NCBI GenBank assembly: GCA_963691655.1
Contig: OY829327.1
Coordinates: 55,254,079 to 55,318,078 of the forward strand
Source: Toxonevra muliebris
Lineage: Eukaryota > Arthropoda > Insecta > Diptera > Pallopteridae
Length of the DNA stretch: 64,000 bases
Direction of reading: 5' to 3'
Numbering within the stretch: position 1 is the stretch's first letter; every line of letters starts with the position of its first letter. The notes beneath the pieces were generated by a model, which was given only the letters and a program-made list of their open reading frames with translations, had not been told where the DNA came from and searched no databases. Made by a program: the position numbers and the translations under genes. Below are positions 1 to 10,954 of this stretch, piece after piece.

Positions 1-696
1 TGTCAACACATCCAGCGGACAAAAATGTATGAATGGATGAGTTTGACGTGTTTGATAAAACAAATATTTTTCATTTCTTTTGGCAAATCACATTCAATAT
101 TTACAGAACTTATATATTCTTTATATACAAATATGTAAACGTATTGTTTTGATTTTATGAATTTTATATAAGTACTTTTGGATCTTTTTCCACTGATTTC
201 ATGAAATCAAAATGCGAAGAAATTGTTTTCACTATTTTCAACATTTTACCTAAATATATGTAAATAAGTATACATATTTAAGTAAAATATTGGAATTTTT
301 CATATTTCATAAACTTTAATAAATTATCCTCCTTGTACGTTTTTACATTCATAACAACGAATCTTCTTCTTACTATGTATTTGGCAAATGTCTTTATTTC
401 ATTTCTGTTACAAAATGTAGAATCACAACGAGGTGCAGTGTAAAAACGATTGAAAATGTTAAATTTGAAATTCTGTAATGGCTTATTTTCGTCAACTATC
501 AGGAAAACAACAAAAACACGCATCTCCTCTTCTTATTCTTTGCTTTGGTTTTCTGTTACAATCAGATTGTGACATGGGGTGCAATGTTAATTCTTTTGTA
601 CATGCTAAATTTCAGATATCGCTGCTACGATAACATGTAAACAAACAATTTTTGTATTTAGTTTACATATATACACATAAATTCTACAAACATACC

Positions 697-774
697 GTCG
701 CCTGAAAATTGATTTGGCGTATATGCATACAAATGATTATACATACATATACGCCAAATCAATTCTCGGGCGAC
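697..774. repeat. Standalone copy of a 74-78 bp palindromic element
   Basis: GTCGCCTGAAAATTGATTTG at the left is mirrored by CAAATCAATTCTCGGGCGAC at the right, giving about 30-bp arms around a short AT-rich loop. The flanks are ATACC and TATAC, compatible with insertion at TA. The same palindrome sits inside the three copies of a larger repeat (7161, 23179 and 32905), but here none of that larger repeat is present. It is therefore probably an independent foldback/MITE. Confidence 0.85.
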
Positions 775-776
775 TA

Positions 777-2109
777 TACATGTGCACATGCGTCGTAATA
801 TATTTTTGCTTTACTTCTTCTTTATTTTATTTCTCTTGCAAAAATCATAGCAATTGTAATTGAAATTGCTGGATAAGCAACTATTTTGAAGTCCTACAAT
901 TTTGGCATCTGAGGCAAAGTAGTGTATTACAAAAAGATAAACATTTTTTCTATCCACACCAACCCTCCACCTGCTCTCTGTACCTCTGTTTTAGAGGATT
1001 TTCGGTAAAAATTTATTTAAAATTGTTCGTACACTCTTTTCATTTAATTTTAAAGTTCAGACAGGCTTAATAAAAAAACCTTTACTTTGCTTTGCGTGAT
1101 TACTGAACGTAGTTATGGGTCAATTATAAAGGTTTTTTCATCCATTACTTCATTCATCAGCCTAAATACACCGATTGTTTCTCTGATATTGTCATTTGAT
1201 GAAGATATGCAACTGTGCAAATATTATTGCATAGTATAGCATAGTATTTGCAACAATTGCTCATTATTAACTTTGTAAACACTTTCGCCCTCAAGGATAG
1301 CAATTTTCTAGCAAACTATTTATGAGCAAATAAAAGAATATAATAAAAATAAAAGTACGAGAAGAAAGGAAGAAGGAAAATGCTTTACTTGTGCAACGTC
1401 AATCACACTTTCGGTGCTGTGACATTTCAAATTGCGCCATTTTATTTAAAGCAATTGACAGTAATTTAATATATCGACTCATCGTTTCTACTCTAATATC
1501 AACGCCCACAGTGATTGCATTTTGTAAAAACGAAAAAAAAAAAACGATGAGCAAAGTTGATTGCAATACCACAACCAATTGCTTTAAAGTACGCCAACTT
1601 CGCAAGAGCGAAAAAGAAAATTGCATTTAAAATAAATACATTGAAGAGATAGTCCAAACAATTTCATTTTATTTTATTTAAAATCTCCTTTATAAAACAC
1701 AGTCCTACAAAAAAATTTTAACATTTTTTAACCTTAATGCGACACATAATTTCTTATAGATTTCTGAGCGCTCAACATGAATTTGACCATATAAGTGGCT
1801 GTCAGTTGAGGTTAAACATGCTAAAATTACCCATTTTAGGAATTTCCAAATCAATTTACATATCTCTTAAAATAAGAGGTCTACGAAGAATCGAATTGCA
1901 TATTTGAATTCAGCAATAAAAAAACTAAAAGGATAATTAACATTAATTCCGAATAAAATAAAGCAACGCATTACCAAACTCAAAATTGTGCATGTTATTA
2001 AGGGGTTAGGTCCACTTAGCGGCGTGAAAAAATGAGTATTTTAAGCAAATTGTTTCTGACAGTAATTATATTTATTTCCAAAAACTATCAATACAGATTT
2101 ATTACCATA
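777..2109. other. Unassigned AT-rich intronic DNA
   Basis: I recognise no gene or element here. An imperfect hairpin is visible at 1073-1139 (AAAAAACCTTTA paired with TAAAGGTTTTTT). The open frames at 1391-1630 read on both strands and do not resemble a known protein. Confidence 0.5.
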
Positions 2110-2111
2110 TA

Positions 2112-2849
2112 CAGTAGAATCGCGATAATTCGTACCCCGTTAATTCGAAAATCGCAATAATTCGTAACAAACTGCTGGTCCCTTGAACAAAACACTTTAA
2201 TTCGCAAAAACTCTACACATTTTGGTCCCCTCGCTAATTCGTGTTTTTTTTCAATACAAGGTCTATTTAATCTCTTATAAATCGAAATTGGTTTTTGACA
2301 ACCTCTTATAATTCGTAATGCAAAGTAAAATTCTATGGAACTATGATTCGAAAAAAATCAATCAGTGTACATAGCTACGTTCACTTTTCTTATGGAATTT
2401 TTTGTGTTTTTCGTGGTTGACAAGATACGCGAGAAGAGCTTTAAACTACAAAACCGTTAATTCGTATTTTTCTCATTTACCCTGGGATTGTATATCCCAA
2501 TAATGTTCGAAAATTTAAGTAACATGGGAGGTACGGTTTCTATTTTATTTGAGTTTTCTTTAAAATACGGATGCTGGATGTCTATGAGTGGATTGTATAC
2601 ATGCAGTGTCATCGCCGTAAATTGGCTTTGCTATAATTCCTGGTTACAAAGGTTATAGCAGACATTATGTCCCACTGAAAAACTTAAGGATAGCTGTAAG
2701 GATTAAGAGTCCTGGACATATAATTTTTTTAAATTTATTTTAATATATTGAAGAAACTCAACCAGATTTTGAAGAAAAACTCGGGGGTGAAAGGGTTAAA
2801 TCGAAATCTCCTTAAATCGAAAACCTCTGTAATTATCGGGACTCTGCTG
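2112..2849. mobile_element. pogo/Tigger-like non-autonomous element, TA target
   Basis: The left end TA|CAGTAGAATCGCGATAATT is mirrored at the right by AATTATCGGGACTCTGCTG|TA. That gives imperfect TIRs of about 22 bp starting CAG, flanked by TA. The interior has many short ATTCG repeats and no transposase frame. A sub-block at 2698-2799 is shared with 31167-31290. The family assignment rests only on the CAG ends and TA target. Confidence 0.75.
2698..2799 (+). repeat. Repeat block shared with 31167-31290, ending in GGGTTAA
   Basis: Both blocks start near AAGGATTA, contain GAAACTCAACCAGATTTT and end with GTGAAAGGGTTAA. The end resembles the terminus of a TTAA-targeting MITE. This copy is nested inside the element at 2112-2849. 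I could not find the opposite terminus. Confidence 0.7.
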
Positions 2850-2900
2850 TATATCTTTACTTAAACAAAATTTCAAAAAAAATAAATAAATTGTTGACGA

Positions 2901-3265
2901 AGTTTTACTGATAAAGCTAGTTAATTTGCTTTACCAGTAAATTTTTACTGATTACTGAAAATTCCTACTGGTACTGAAAATTCAACGCACTCTCACCAGA
3001 GGAAAGAAATCGTTTAAGTATCTCATAAATATTTTTAGTTCGAAGTTTCTATATAGCTTATCTCCTTTTCCTCAGTGGAAAAGAAAAAGAACGTATTACA
3101 AAATCTTCACCTCATAAATGTACTGTTACCGTAATATTTTCAGTAATCAGTAAAAATGTACGGGTAATGCAAACTAAATGCAATTACCGGTAAAATTTTA
3201 CTGATAATGCAAATCAAATTTCATTATCAGTAAAAATTAACTTATTACTGCTTTTTGTAATGCAC
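2901..3265. repeat. Foldback repeat with ACTGATTACTG subterminal motifs
   Basis: ATTTTTACTGATTACTGAAA near 2941 is mirrored by TTTCAGTAATCAGTAAAAAT near 3138. Further ACTGATNA motifs occur near 2907, 3201 and 3224. The structure suggests a decayed MITE. I could not fix exact ends or a target duplication. Confidence 0.6.
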
Positions 3266-3678
3266 CTAGTGTGCTCGTTTATGATTTTTAGCAAACACTT
3301 TTGTGGAAATAAAAATAATTTATTTTATCGGAAACCATAAACAAAAGTAGGAAGTAAAAAATTATGTTAGAATTTTTTCGTACGTACTCCATATTTACCG
3401 TGCGAATCTAGCCTTATTTTTCAGCCACGTTACTTACTTTTGTTGAAAAGAATATTCAATCCGTTTCTTAGTAAGATCTCTCATTTCTTATAATAAATAA
3501 ACATATCCTTTGCGAACGCCCGAAATGGGACATTTTCTGGGAAACCTGACGTGTAACGGAATTTTTATGGTCAAATTCGTATTCAGCTTTCTTATGTGTC
3601 GCACAAAGATTAAAAATATGCGTAGGACTGTGTATCTTGTATTTGCAACAGAGTCTGTTAACTCGACTCTATTGCATC
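3266..3678. other. Unassigned AT-rich intronic DNA
   Basis: I recognise no coding frame, repeat or RNA gene here. The stretch ends at the TA target of the Tc1-like element. Confidence 0.5.
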
Positions 3679-3680
3679 TA

Positions 3681-5441
3681 CAGTAGGTGGAAAAAATAAG
3701 TTGTCAAAATGAAAGGAAAACTTTAGCACCAAATATCTTCTCAAGAAGAAGGCCTCCCTCTGAGTATATAAGGCATTTGATGTAGATTTCTAATAGTGTA
3801 AAAATAAATTCAAAGCTATCTACAGTATCTGTCCAGCGAATTATATTTCAACTTTGAGTAGTAATAAAAACAAAAGTATTGTGTGTAAATTAATAAAATT
3901 GAACTTTAATTGTTCATCAAAAAATGTAATTTATTTTTCTTACTAAACCTCTTGCATATGTTCAATACTTATTTTGTTACCCCAACCCTATTTTTCAACA
4001 CAACCTTTATTGGAGCAGACCTGCTTCAAATACAATTCTCTATCATTGCTCGTAAGCCCGGTCCATTTTCCAACACGTCTTTAATGTTATCTTTTAGATC
4101 TGCAACTTTGATGTTTCTACGTTGATAGACCTTCCGTTTACGGTAAGCCCAGAAATTTTCTATGGGGTCAAGGTCCAGATAATTGCCAGGCCACGGAAGT
4201 ACCTTTAAATTCAATGAATTTAAACATTTAATACTGGCCCTGGATGTGTGGCAAGGCGCACCATCTTGCATAAAGGTGTATTCTTTTGGCGGAAGCTGCA
4301 CATGGTCTGGATGTTGTACGAGCGCATAGCACCCTCAACAAACTGTATTAGGCTAGGTCCTTCGCTGGAAATGAAGCACCAAACCATTACTGCAGGTGAA
4401 TGATTAATTATAAAAGGATATAGTGGCTAGAAAACCGTTCCTCACCCTTCTCGGTACATAACGTTCGATCTCAGTCACGGCCTTCAGACGGCATTTGTCG
4501 CTAAAGATGATCTACGAAAAAAATTTAAAAACTAAAATTTAATGGTGTTCTTTCTTTCAAATATAAAAATCCAAAAATATACTTTAAAAAAAAACGACAT
4601 TGTTCCAATAATTTATATTATAATCCTTATGCAGTTGAGTCCACAAAAAGCGCCGTCGCCGCCTTTAATCCGTTAATTTCGGCTTTTTAGTTGCCCTCCT
4701 ATATTTTAAAGCATTTTCATAAAATCGCCTACCTAGTGAATGAAACGATATATCAACACCAGAGTCTCTCTCTTATAAAATATTATGTGGTGTTGCAGCT
4801 CGAATTACCAATGCTTTCCTCACAATTAAGAGATCTTCTCTCAAGGTGGTTGTCCGTTTGCCCTTGCAATTTTGCCGATAATTGTGGAAAGTCGTCACCT
4901 CATCAGATGAGTTATTGAACTTTTACGCGATATCAGCCATTGATGTTTTTGACATTCCAATGATTAGGGCTATTTTGGAATATCTAGAGCTTCTCTCTTT
5001 CAGAAGAGTCGCAACTTCTCATTTCTAAGAAAAACTTCAATACGAAAACAAACTCGTTTTGCCTAAAATTACATTTAACTAAAATCTAAATTTTTTTACT
5101 CACGTTTGTCAAAATCTTTAGCAAGTTTCGCAAATTATAAATTTTCGCCACTTTTTGCAATCATTTTCGAGAATGAATAAACTCAACAGTTTCGTTGGTT
5201 TTGAACCATTATTAAAAAAGTAGGGGACCTAATTAAATTTTGAAACCGTTTTTTAGATATCTGATATATTAGTCTTCTGCATTGTTTGTTTTTTTTTTAA
5301 TGGAAAACCTGGTCGTAAAATGGCATATTACAAAAAAATTCCATAGTTCGTAATTCGTCGTTGGACAGATACGTCGTTGCGAAGATATTTGGTGTCTGAA
5401 GTTTTGTTTTAATTTTGACTGTTTTTTTTCTCCACCTACTG
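3681..5441 (-). mobile_element. Tc1-like (DD34E) DNA transposon, inactivated
   Basis: The element is 1,761 bp. It starts TA|CAGTAGGTGGAAAAAATA and ends CTCCACCTACTG|TA, with matching TIRs. A second inverted block, CACCAAATATCTTC, lies about 50 bp in from each end, giving the long imperfect TIRs common in Tc1-like elements. The TA target duplication is intact on both sides. Transposase remnants read on the minus strand (separate entry). It lies in the Ace intron downstream of the His exon, and transposase and Ace share the same strand. Confidence 0.92.
4026..4515 (-). pseudogene. Tc1-like transposase remnant, DD34E type
   Basis: A 91-residue open frame at 4026-4301 covers the C-terminal catalytic part, with MQDGAPCHTS (second catalytic Asp at residue 13) and LDLDPIENFW (Glu at residue 48). 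There are 34 residues between them, the DD34E spacing of Tc1-like transposases. Upstream, in other frames, pieces reading IIFSDKCRL (first catalytic Asp), ERYVPRR and MVWCFIS can be followed back to about 4515, so the gene is broken by frameshifts. Weaker N-terminal traces continue toward about 5000, where a short unrelated-looking AT-rich stretch near 4540-4620 interrupts it. It is a non-functional relic. Confidence 0.88.
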
Positions 5442-5751
5442 TATCTGATGCTCCCTTACTATTAAAATTGGAACAATCTTTCAATCTTTCACGCAAATAA
5501 TATCCACATATTACTGTATAAGTGGGAAAGAATATAAATATGTATATCTTTGTTTGAATGTGTATCTGTCACTTGTATACGCTTAAGTGCGCAGTAGTGA
5601 AAGAAAAAGAGGGAGGGAGGAATTGGAACTGTTGCAATTAAGATTGTACTTGAAATGCAGCATATTTACAGTGCTCACACACACATACTCGCACTTACAC
5701 TGCCCCTGATTCGTTTTAATCCTCGATATAGTACAGAGTCATTATCTAGAA

Positions 5752-6047
5752 CAGCGGTTCTCAAGTTTTTTTTTGCGTACCATCAATGTACAATGTGGAT
5801 CAAACGCGTGCCACAAAACTAAAAGAACTGTGCTTTGTGTTCTTTATGCCCACCAAAACTGTAACGTAATAATAAAAACCGATAAACATGAAACAGATTG
5901 TAAAATGTAAAAAACGTGCAAAAATACAGATTTTTAAAAAATTCAACCATCGTCTAATTTATTCGCAGTCTTTTATCTACTAGCGTACCACTTTTGGAGG
6001 CCTCAAGTACCACTGGTGGTACGCGTACCACAGTTTGAGAAACCCTG
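5752..6047. mobile_element. hAT-type MITE with perfect 8-bp target duplication
   Basis: The 296-bp element begins CAGCGGTTCTCAA and ends TTTGAGAAACCCTG, hAT-style TIRs. It is flanked on both sides by ATCTAGAA (5744-5751 and 6048-6055), an exact 8-bp duplication fitting the nTCTAGAn preference of hAT elements. GTACCA/TGGTAC motifs recur near both ends. It has no coding capacity. It ends 95 bp inside the Ace intron that begins at 6142. Confidence 0.93.
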
Positions 6048-6141
6048 ATCTAGAACACAGCCAACATGCTATACATACATATTTATGCTATGCAGTAGAT
6101 AGTGAATGGTGTGAGTTGGCTGGTTGGTTGGTTGGTACTTA

Positions 6142-6306
<165 letters not shown>

Positions 6307-6654
6307 CTATAATGATAATAATAATAATACCAGCATGTAATAGGATGAAAGAAAAATTCAAGAAAAAAAGGATTAAATAGAGAAATGAAACTTTGTGACA
6401 AATTGCACTCGTTTCCACTGTTTCATTTTTTCTTTTTTTTTATTATTTTTTGTATTGTATTTTTTTTTTTGAATTGGCACAAGTGCCATTCAGCGACGAA
6501 AATGGAGCGGACGGATTCAACTATATAAAAAGTATTCAAGTAAATGTCGGGTAAAAGTATTTAGTAAATGTGAGGAATTAAAACGGAGAAAAAACTATCA
6601 AAAATACCGTAAAATTAATATACAATACTATGGATTGGGACCTTAAAAATCAAA
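6307..6654. other. Intronic DNA flanking the His exon
   Basis: This includes an ATA-rich microsatellite near 6312-6330, just upstream of the splice acceptor on the minus strand, and a T-rich tract near 6425-6472. I recognise no gene. Confidence 0.5.
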
Positions 6655-9250
6655 TAAAAACAATGGATGCGTTCAAGGCACGCAAGATATTTGATGTGTA
6701 AACAGTTAAACCAACTGAATGCCATATACATAAGCTCACATTTGTATAGCCAAATATAGGGATTTGATGTATAATCTATATGCTTAGGTAAATAATTCAA
6801 ATTAAAAGAATACTTTTATAAAGTTAAAAATTTATTAGATATCATTATCTTTTATATATATGTAATAGCCCAATTCACTATAAATTGCAAATGGCCTTGC
6901 ATCAATGCAAATGCGAATTTGTGTTAGATATCGCATGAATTTTTTGTTGTGATAGCAGAAATATTTTGCATTTGCACCAAATCGTGAATAGGGCTGATAT
7001 GTTGTAGTTGAATAATTTTTCTTTTACTTAATGCATCGGGCACGATATGTTCGCATATACACAACTGCAATTGCATCTTTTTTTCCGCGCTTAAACTTAA
7101 ACTTAAAGTTTTTCTTCCTATCGATTTGAAATTTTATTCGATGTGAAAATTTTACATAACGTCGCCTGAGAATTGATTTGGCGTATAGGTGTATGAATTT
7201 GTACACACATACGCCAAATCAATTCTCAGGCGACTATAAGTGCTTTCCGCATTTAACCTTAGAAAAGCAGGGGTGACCAGTCACCCCACTACTTTTTAAA
7301 AGCACCGCAAAGCGATTTGCCTTAACTGCATTTAATAAAAATAAGAAACAATGTATTTTCTTTGAAGTAAATAAGTGATTTTATAATAAATAAGTTTAAT
7401 TTTTTCTGTTTAACATTTTTGCTATTTACATAGATAAAAAAGTGTTGCCTTTCTAAGGTTAATTAATGTACAAAGCTAAATTTTTATTACTACATTTTGT
7501 TCATACATTTATTAAAACCTAGATTCTTTATTATTATCATTTTGTATTGATTTTATATTTTAAAAAATATTTAATTTTAATGCGATCTAACTAACCGAAT
7601 GCAAAACCTATCAAACGCTTGTGTTTGCTACGGCGACTTCTCTGCTTGTATGGTATAGTCGATCTCCACACGTTTAACACCAACAAATAATTCTGTCACG
7701 AATAAATGTACCCAACGGGCCGGATAGTCAGCAGCTCGCCTGAGGAGTATAAGGTCAGCACCTATTGTTTTTGTTTCGTTAACGAACACTTGCTGCCGAA
7801 AAGCAATCGTTCCCGAATCAAACGACGACAAGATCATCGTAATTTAAAATAGCAAAACTGCTGACGCAAAGATTTCGTGAAGCATTTTGAAAAAAGAAGA
7901 AAAATTTTGTAGAGCACAGCAGAAGAAAAAAGCGGGCGAACTGGTGACGCAAAGATCTCGCGAGAGGACTTTCGAAGCACTCCAAAGGGAGCGTAAACGG
8001 AGTGCTTTTTTCCAATGACATGCAATGTTAAAAACGTAATGGTGTGTCGTACGGAGAGGAAGCGCCTACAGCTGACTTGTCCACGCTCCGGTAAACGCGT
8101 TCGCCCAAAACAGCCCAGAAAGTGTTCCCGTACTCAAAAAACTTGCAAATGAGAGCAGAGATGAGAGAGTAATTGTCTTCTTCTTTTTGCACGAAATAGC
8201 CCGCACTTTTTCTTCGGGTAAAAATGTTAAAAGTGTCAAACAATCAGCTGTTTTGTATTTATCAGCTGTTTTGCTTATGTGAAAATATATTGAAAATTTG
8301 AAATTAATAAATAAATAAAGAATTTTTAGAAAAATAAGTGATATTTAAAATGGAAAATGTTTAAGAGATATCTGAAAATTAATTAATAGTATATTAGTTA
8401 ATTTTTAACTACATTATCCACAAGTTAATGTCGCAATTGTCTGTTGAACTTCTGACGCTGTAGAAGCTTCTGCCTTTTCTGAATAATGCAAATGCTGATT
8501 GTGTGATTCTACAAAAGTAGACAGGCGTACAATTTATGTTTAATTTTTTTATTATTTATTTATTTTCTTGTAAAATATAACAATTTTTATTTTATTAAAT
8601 ATCATAGAAACTTTGTTTTTTGAATTTAAATGTCGTTAAAATTTGACGTTTTGTTTCGTGCAAGAAAAGTGGTTTTGTGCGTTCCCGTACTTTTGAGCAT
8701 TTTTGTGTATCAGAGAGAGCATTTTTCGTTTACTCTCAGTTTACCAGACTTTACCCAAAAAGTACGGGAACGGACCTAAAATGTACGTCTAGTGACTCGA
8801 CACACCCCATCTCGTTCAAATTTGGTGTGGCAACTACTACCCAATAGGATTAAACTGTATGCAAGCTTGAGCCAGATCGATTTTGAGAGTGGGTTCCGTT
8901 GAAGTGAAATCTTCCATGTGCCAAAAGAATTCCGGAGTCAGAAGGTACATTTCTATTAATCTACCAGTCCCGTAAAAATTAATTAAGTTTTGGACCGAGA
9001 AAGTTTTGGGTCGCCTTAACATAACACTCACTGAGGTCAATTTTAGGTAATTTTTCGTTTTTGTAAAATGTTTATATGGAAAGTGCGTGTCGCGCTGTTA
9101 TAATATGAAATTATATCGATGCGGGGAGTTCGATCGAAAATCGGGGAATTTCTCGAGGGCTATCGGGGAGAAAGAAAAAATTAGTTGGTATCCCTGGCTT
9201 AACTGTTTGCACATCAAATATCTTGCGTGCCTTGCACGCATCCATTGATT
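6655..9250 (-). mobile_element. Unclassified DNA element, longest of three family copies
   Basis: It is bounded by an inverted repeat of about 55-58 bp. The left arm has CAATGGATGCGTTCAAGGCA and TTTGATGTGTAAACAGTTAA; the right arm, near 9195-9250, mirrors these. The 6655-7660 portion is the reverse complement of the family copies at 22461-23713 and 32199-33447 and includes the 74-bp palindrome at 7161-7234. The 7660-9190 part is specific to this copy. It contains a repeated TGACGCAAAGATNTCG motif near 7860 and 7944 and two CAGCTGTTTTG repeats near 8245 and 8260. I could not identify a transposase. The right arm could alternatively belong to a second, truncated copy. Confidence 0.7.
7161..7234. 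repeat. 74-bp palindrome inside the long family copy
   Basis: GTCGCCTGAGAATTGATTTG is mirrored by CAAATCAATTCTCAGGCGAC, giving near-perfect arms of about 30 bp. It is flanked by TAAC on one side and TATA on the other. Its orientation relative to the surrounding repeat matches the other two large copies. Confidence 0.85.
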
Positions 9251-9543
9251 TTTAACTCGTTGTAATGTTTGCAACTCGCTGTAATTTTCTATCAGCTGAT
9301 TATTGGCGCAAGGAAAAAAACAAAAAGAGGTTGTGAAAATTTAAAAATATGAGTGTTTTATTGCCCTTGATGAAGCCTCTAGCGATGTCTGGATGCTTCT
9401 CCATAAATTGAGGAATAAGGCTTCCTGGGAGAAGCTCTTATGCTTTCTCCTTGAAATTTTTATTTTCATTCATATTTTTTATACATCATTAATTTTTTTT
9501 TAAATTTACCTATGGTTGTTCTATTTCACTTGTTGCTGCTAAA
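9251..9543. other. Unassigned intronic DNA
   Basis: I recognise no gene. A short imperfect duplication of GAAGCCTC/AAGGCTTCC and GCTTCTCC is visible near 9370-9450. Confidence 0.4.
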
Positions 9544-9775
9544 GTGAATTCAAACAACTTTTTTTTAGTGAATTCGGTTTCTAGAGCATGTGAATTCGTT
9601 CGAAATTCATTTTTAATAACGAGTAAGAAAAGAAAAGTGAATCGTAGAGCACCAACGAGTGAAATGCTAGTGATTTCATTTCACAAAGTGAATTCTAGAG
9701 CACCAAATAGTGAAATTGAAGTGATATCAATTCATTTTCACTCGAAATTGAATTCTGGAGCATGCCTGATAGTAT
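9544..9775. repeat. Degenerate short-motif repeat (GTGAATTCTAGAGCACCAA-like)
   Basis: GTGAATTC-like words followed by TAGAGCA or GGAGCA recur about every 40-75 bp, with interspersed GTGAAATNNNAGTGAT words. The open frame across it is a by-product of the repeat. No function is suggested. Confidence 0.6.
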
Positions 9776-10218
9776 ACTTTTAGGACGAATTTCCTCTTAT
9801 GATAGACACAATTTTTTTGATACAAATTGTTATTGAAATTATTATTACAACAATAAATCAAAACAAAAGAACGAATACTACTGTTTTGACGATGTAAAAA
9901 TTTGAGAGAGATACTGAAATTGGTTGTGGCTCAAGGAGTAAATCAAAACGCATGTTTCATATTCATTTTTACTGCATAAATTTATATAAAAATATCTATA
10001 AATTTACCGTCTTTAATTTGGGATTTGAACAAATTATTTGTATAGATATTTATATAATTATTAAATAAATAAATGTGTATTTTCAAGTTTTTAAAAAATT
10101 TAAAAGTTTATACATTTATAAATATCAAAGAATTATATACCAATTTTTCAGATTTTTAAAAATCGTTCATGGCTTGATTTAAAAATTCGTTGAGGTGTGA
10201 ACAAATTTTGGGCATATA
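9776..10218. other. Unassigned AT-rich intronic DNA
   Basis: I see only AT-rich sequence with no recognisable gene, RNA or repeat boundary. Confidence 0.4.
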
Positions 10219-10220
10219 TA

Positions 10221-10952
10221 CAGTAGATGGCTTATTTGCTCCATACATTTTGCTAAAGTATTTCAGATCTTAATTGTGACAGCAGAATATGAAAATAGGG
10301 TGTTAAAAACCAATTAAAATGAAAAAAAAATTTAAATTTGTGAAAACTGGATGCGCTACTCCGAAAACCGTGATTTTTAAGGATGTTTTACAATAGGTTT
10401 GGGAGTTTGTATGGAAAAAGCATTTAACTTGCATATAACAGATTCTCAGATATCCATATCTATGTAAAAAATGCCGCTAAAGCGAATGGCATACCCAGTT
10501 TTTTCAAGTTCACCTTTTTTAAATAAACTAAATTGAATTACCTACAATCCTACGTACTTTAATTTTAAAAAAATTACCCCTATATTCAAAATCCTAACGG
10601 GTGAATTTAAAAATTTGTAAAAAAAAGTGCTACATAGTCACTTTAGGCGCTAGGGGTGGCTTTGGGTTCAGTTGTATCAAAAAACTGGGTACGCCATTCG
10701 CTTTAGCGGCATTTTTTTACATAGATATGGATATCTGAAAATCTGTTATATGCAAGTTAAATGCTTTTTCCATACAAAATCCCAAACCTATTGCAAAACA
10801 TCCTTAAAAATCACGGTTTTCGGAGTAGCGCATCCAGTTTTCACAAATTTAAAATTTTTTTTTTCATTTTAATTGTTTTTTAACACCCTATTTTCATATT
10901 CTGCTGTCACAATTAAGATCTGAAATACTTTAGCAAAATAAGCCATCTAATA
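10221..10952. mobile_element. Foldback (long-TIR) element, TA target, short derivative
   Basis: The left arm begins TA|CAGTAGATGGCTTATTTGC and is mirrored by a right arm ending GCAAAATAAGCCATCTAATA|TA. The arms are about 300 bp and mirror each other through words such as ACTGGATGCGCTACTCCG and GCTAAAGCGAATGGC. The central spacer is about 110 bp. It is a shorter sibling of 41767-43864: the left arm here has lost a stretch after the CCCAGTTTTTT word. The open frame at 10672-10872 is a by-product of the arm. It has no coding capacity. Confidence 0.88.
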
Positions 10953-10954
10953 TA

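Noticed and set aside
7818..8243. Overlapping minus-strand frames as a transposase
   Set aside because: They read in two frames over the same bases, with no DDE, zinc-finger or HTH pattern that I can identify.
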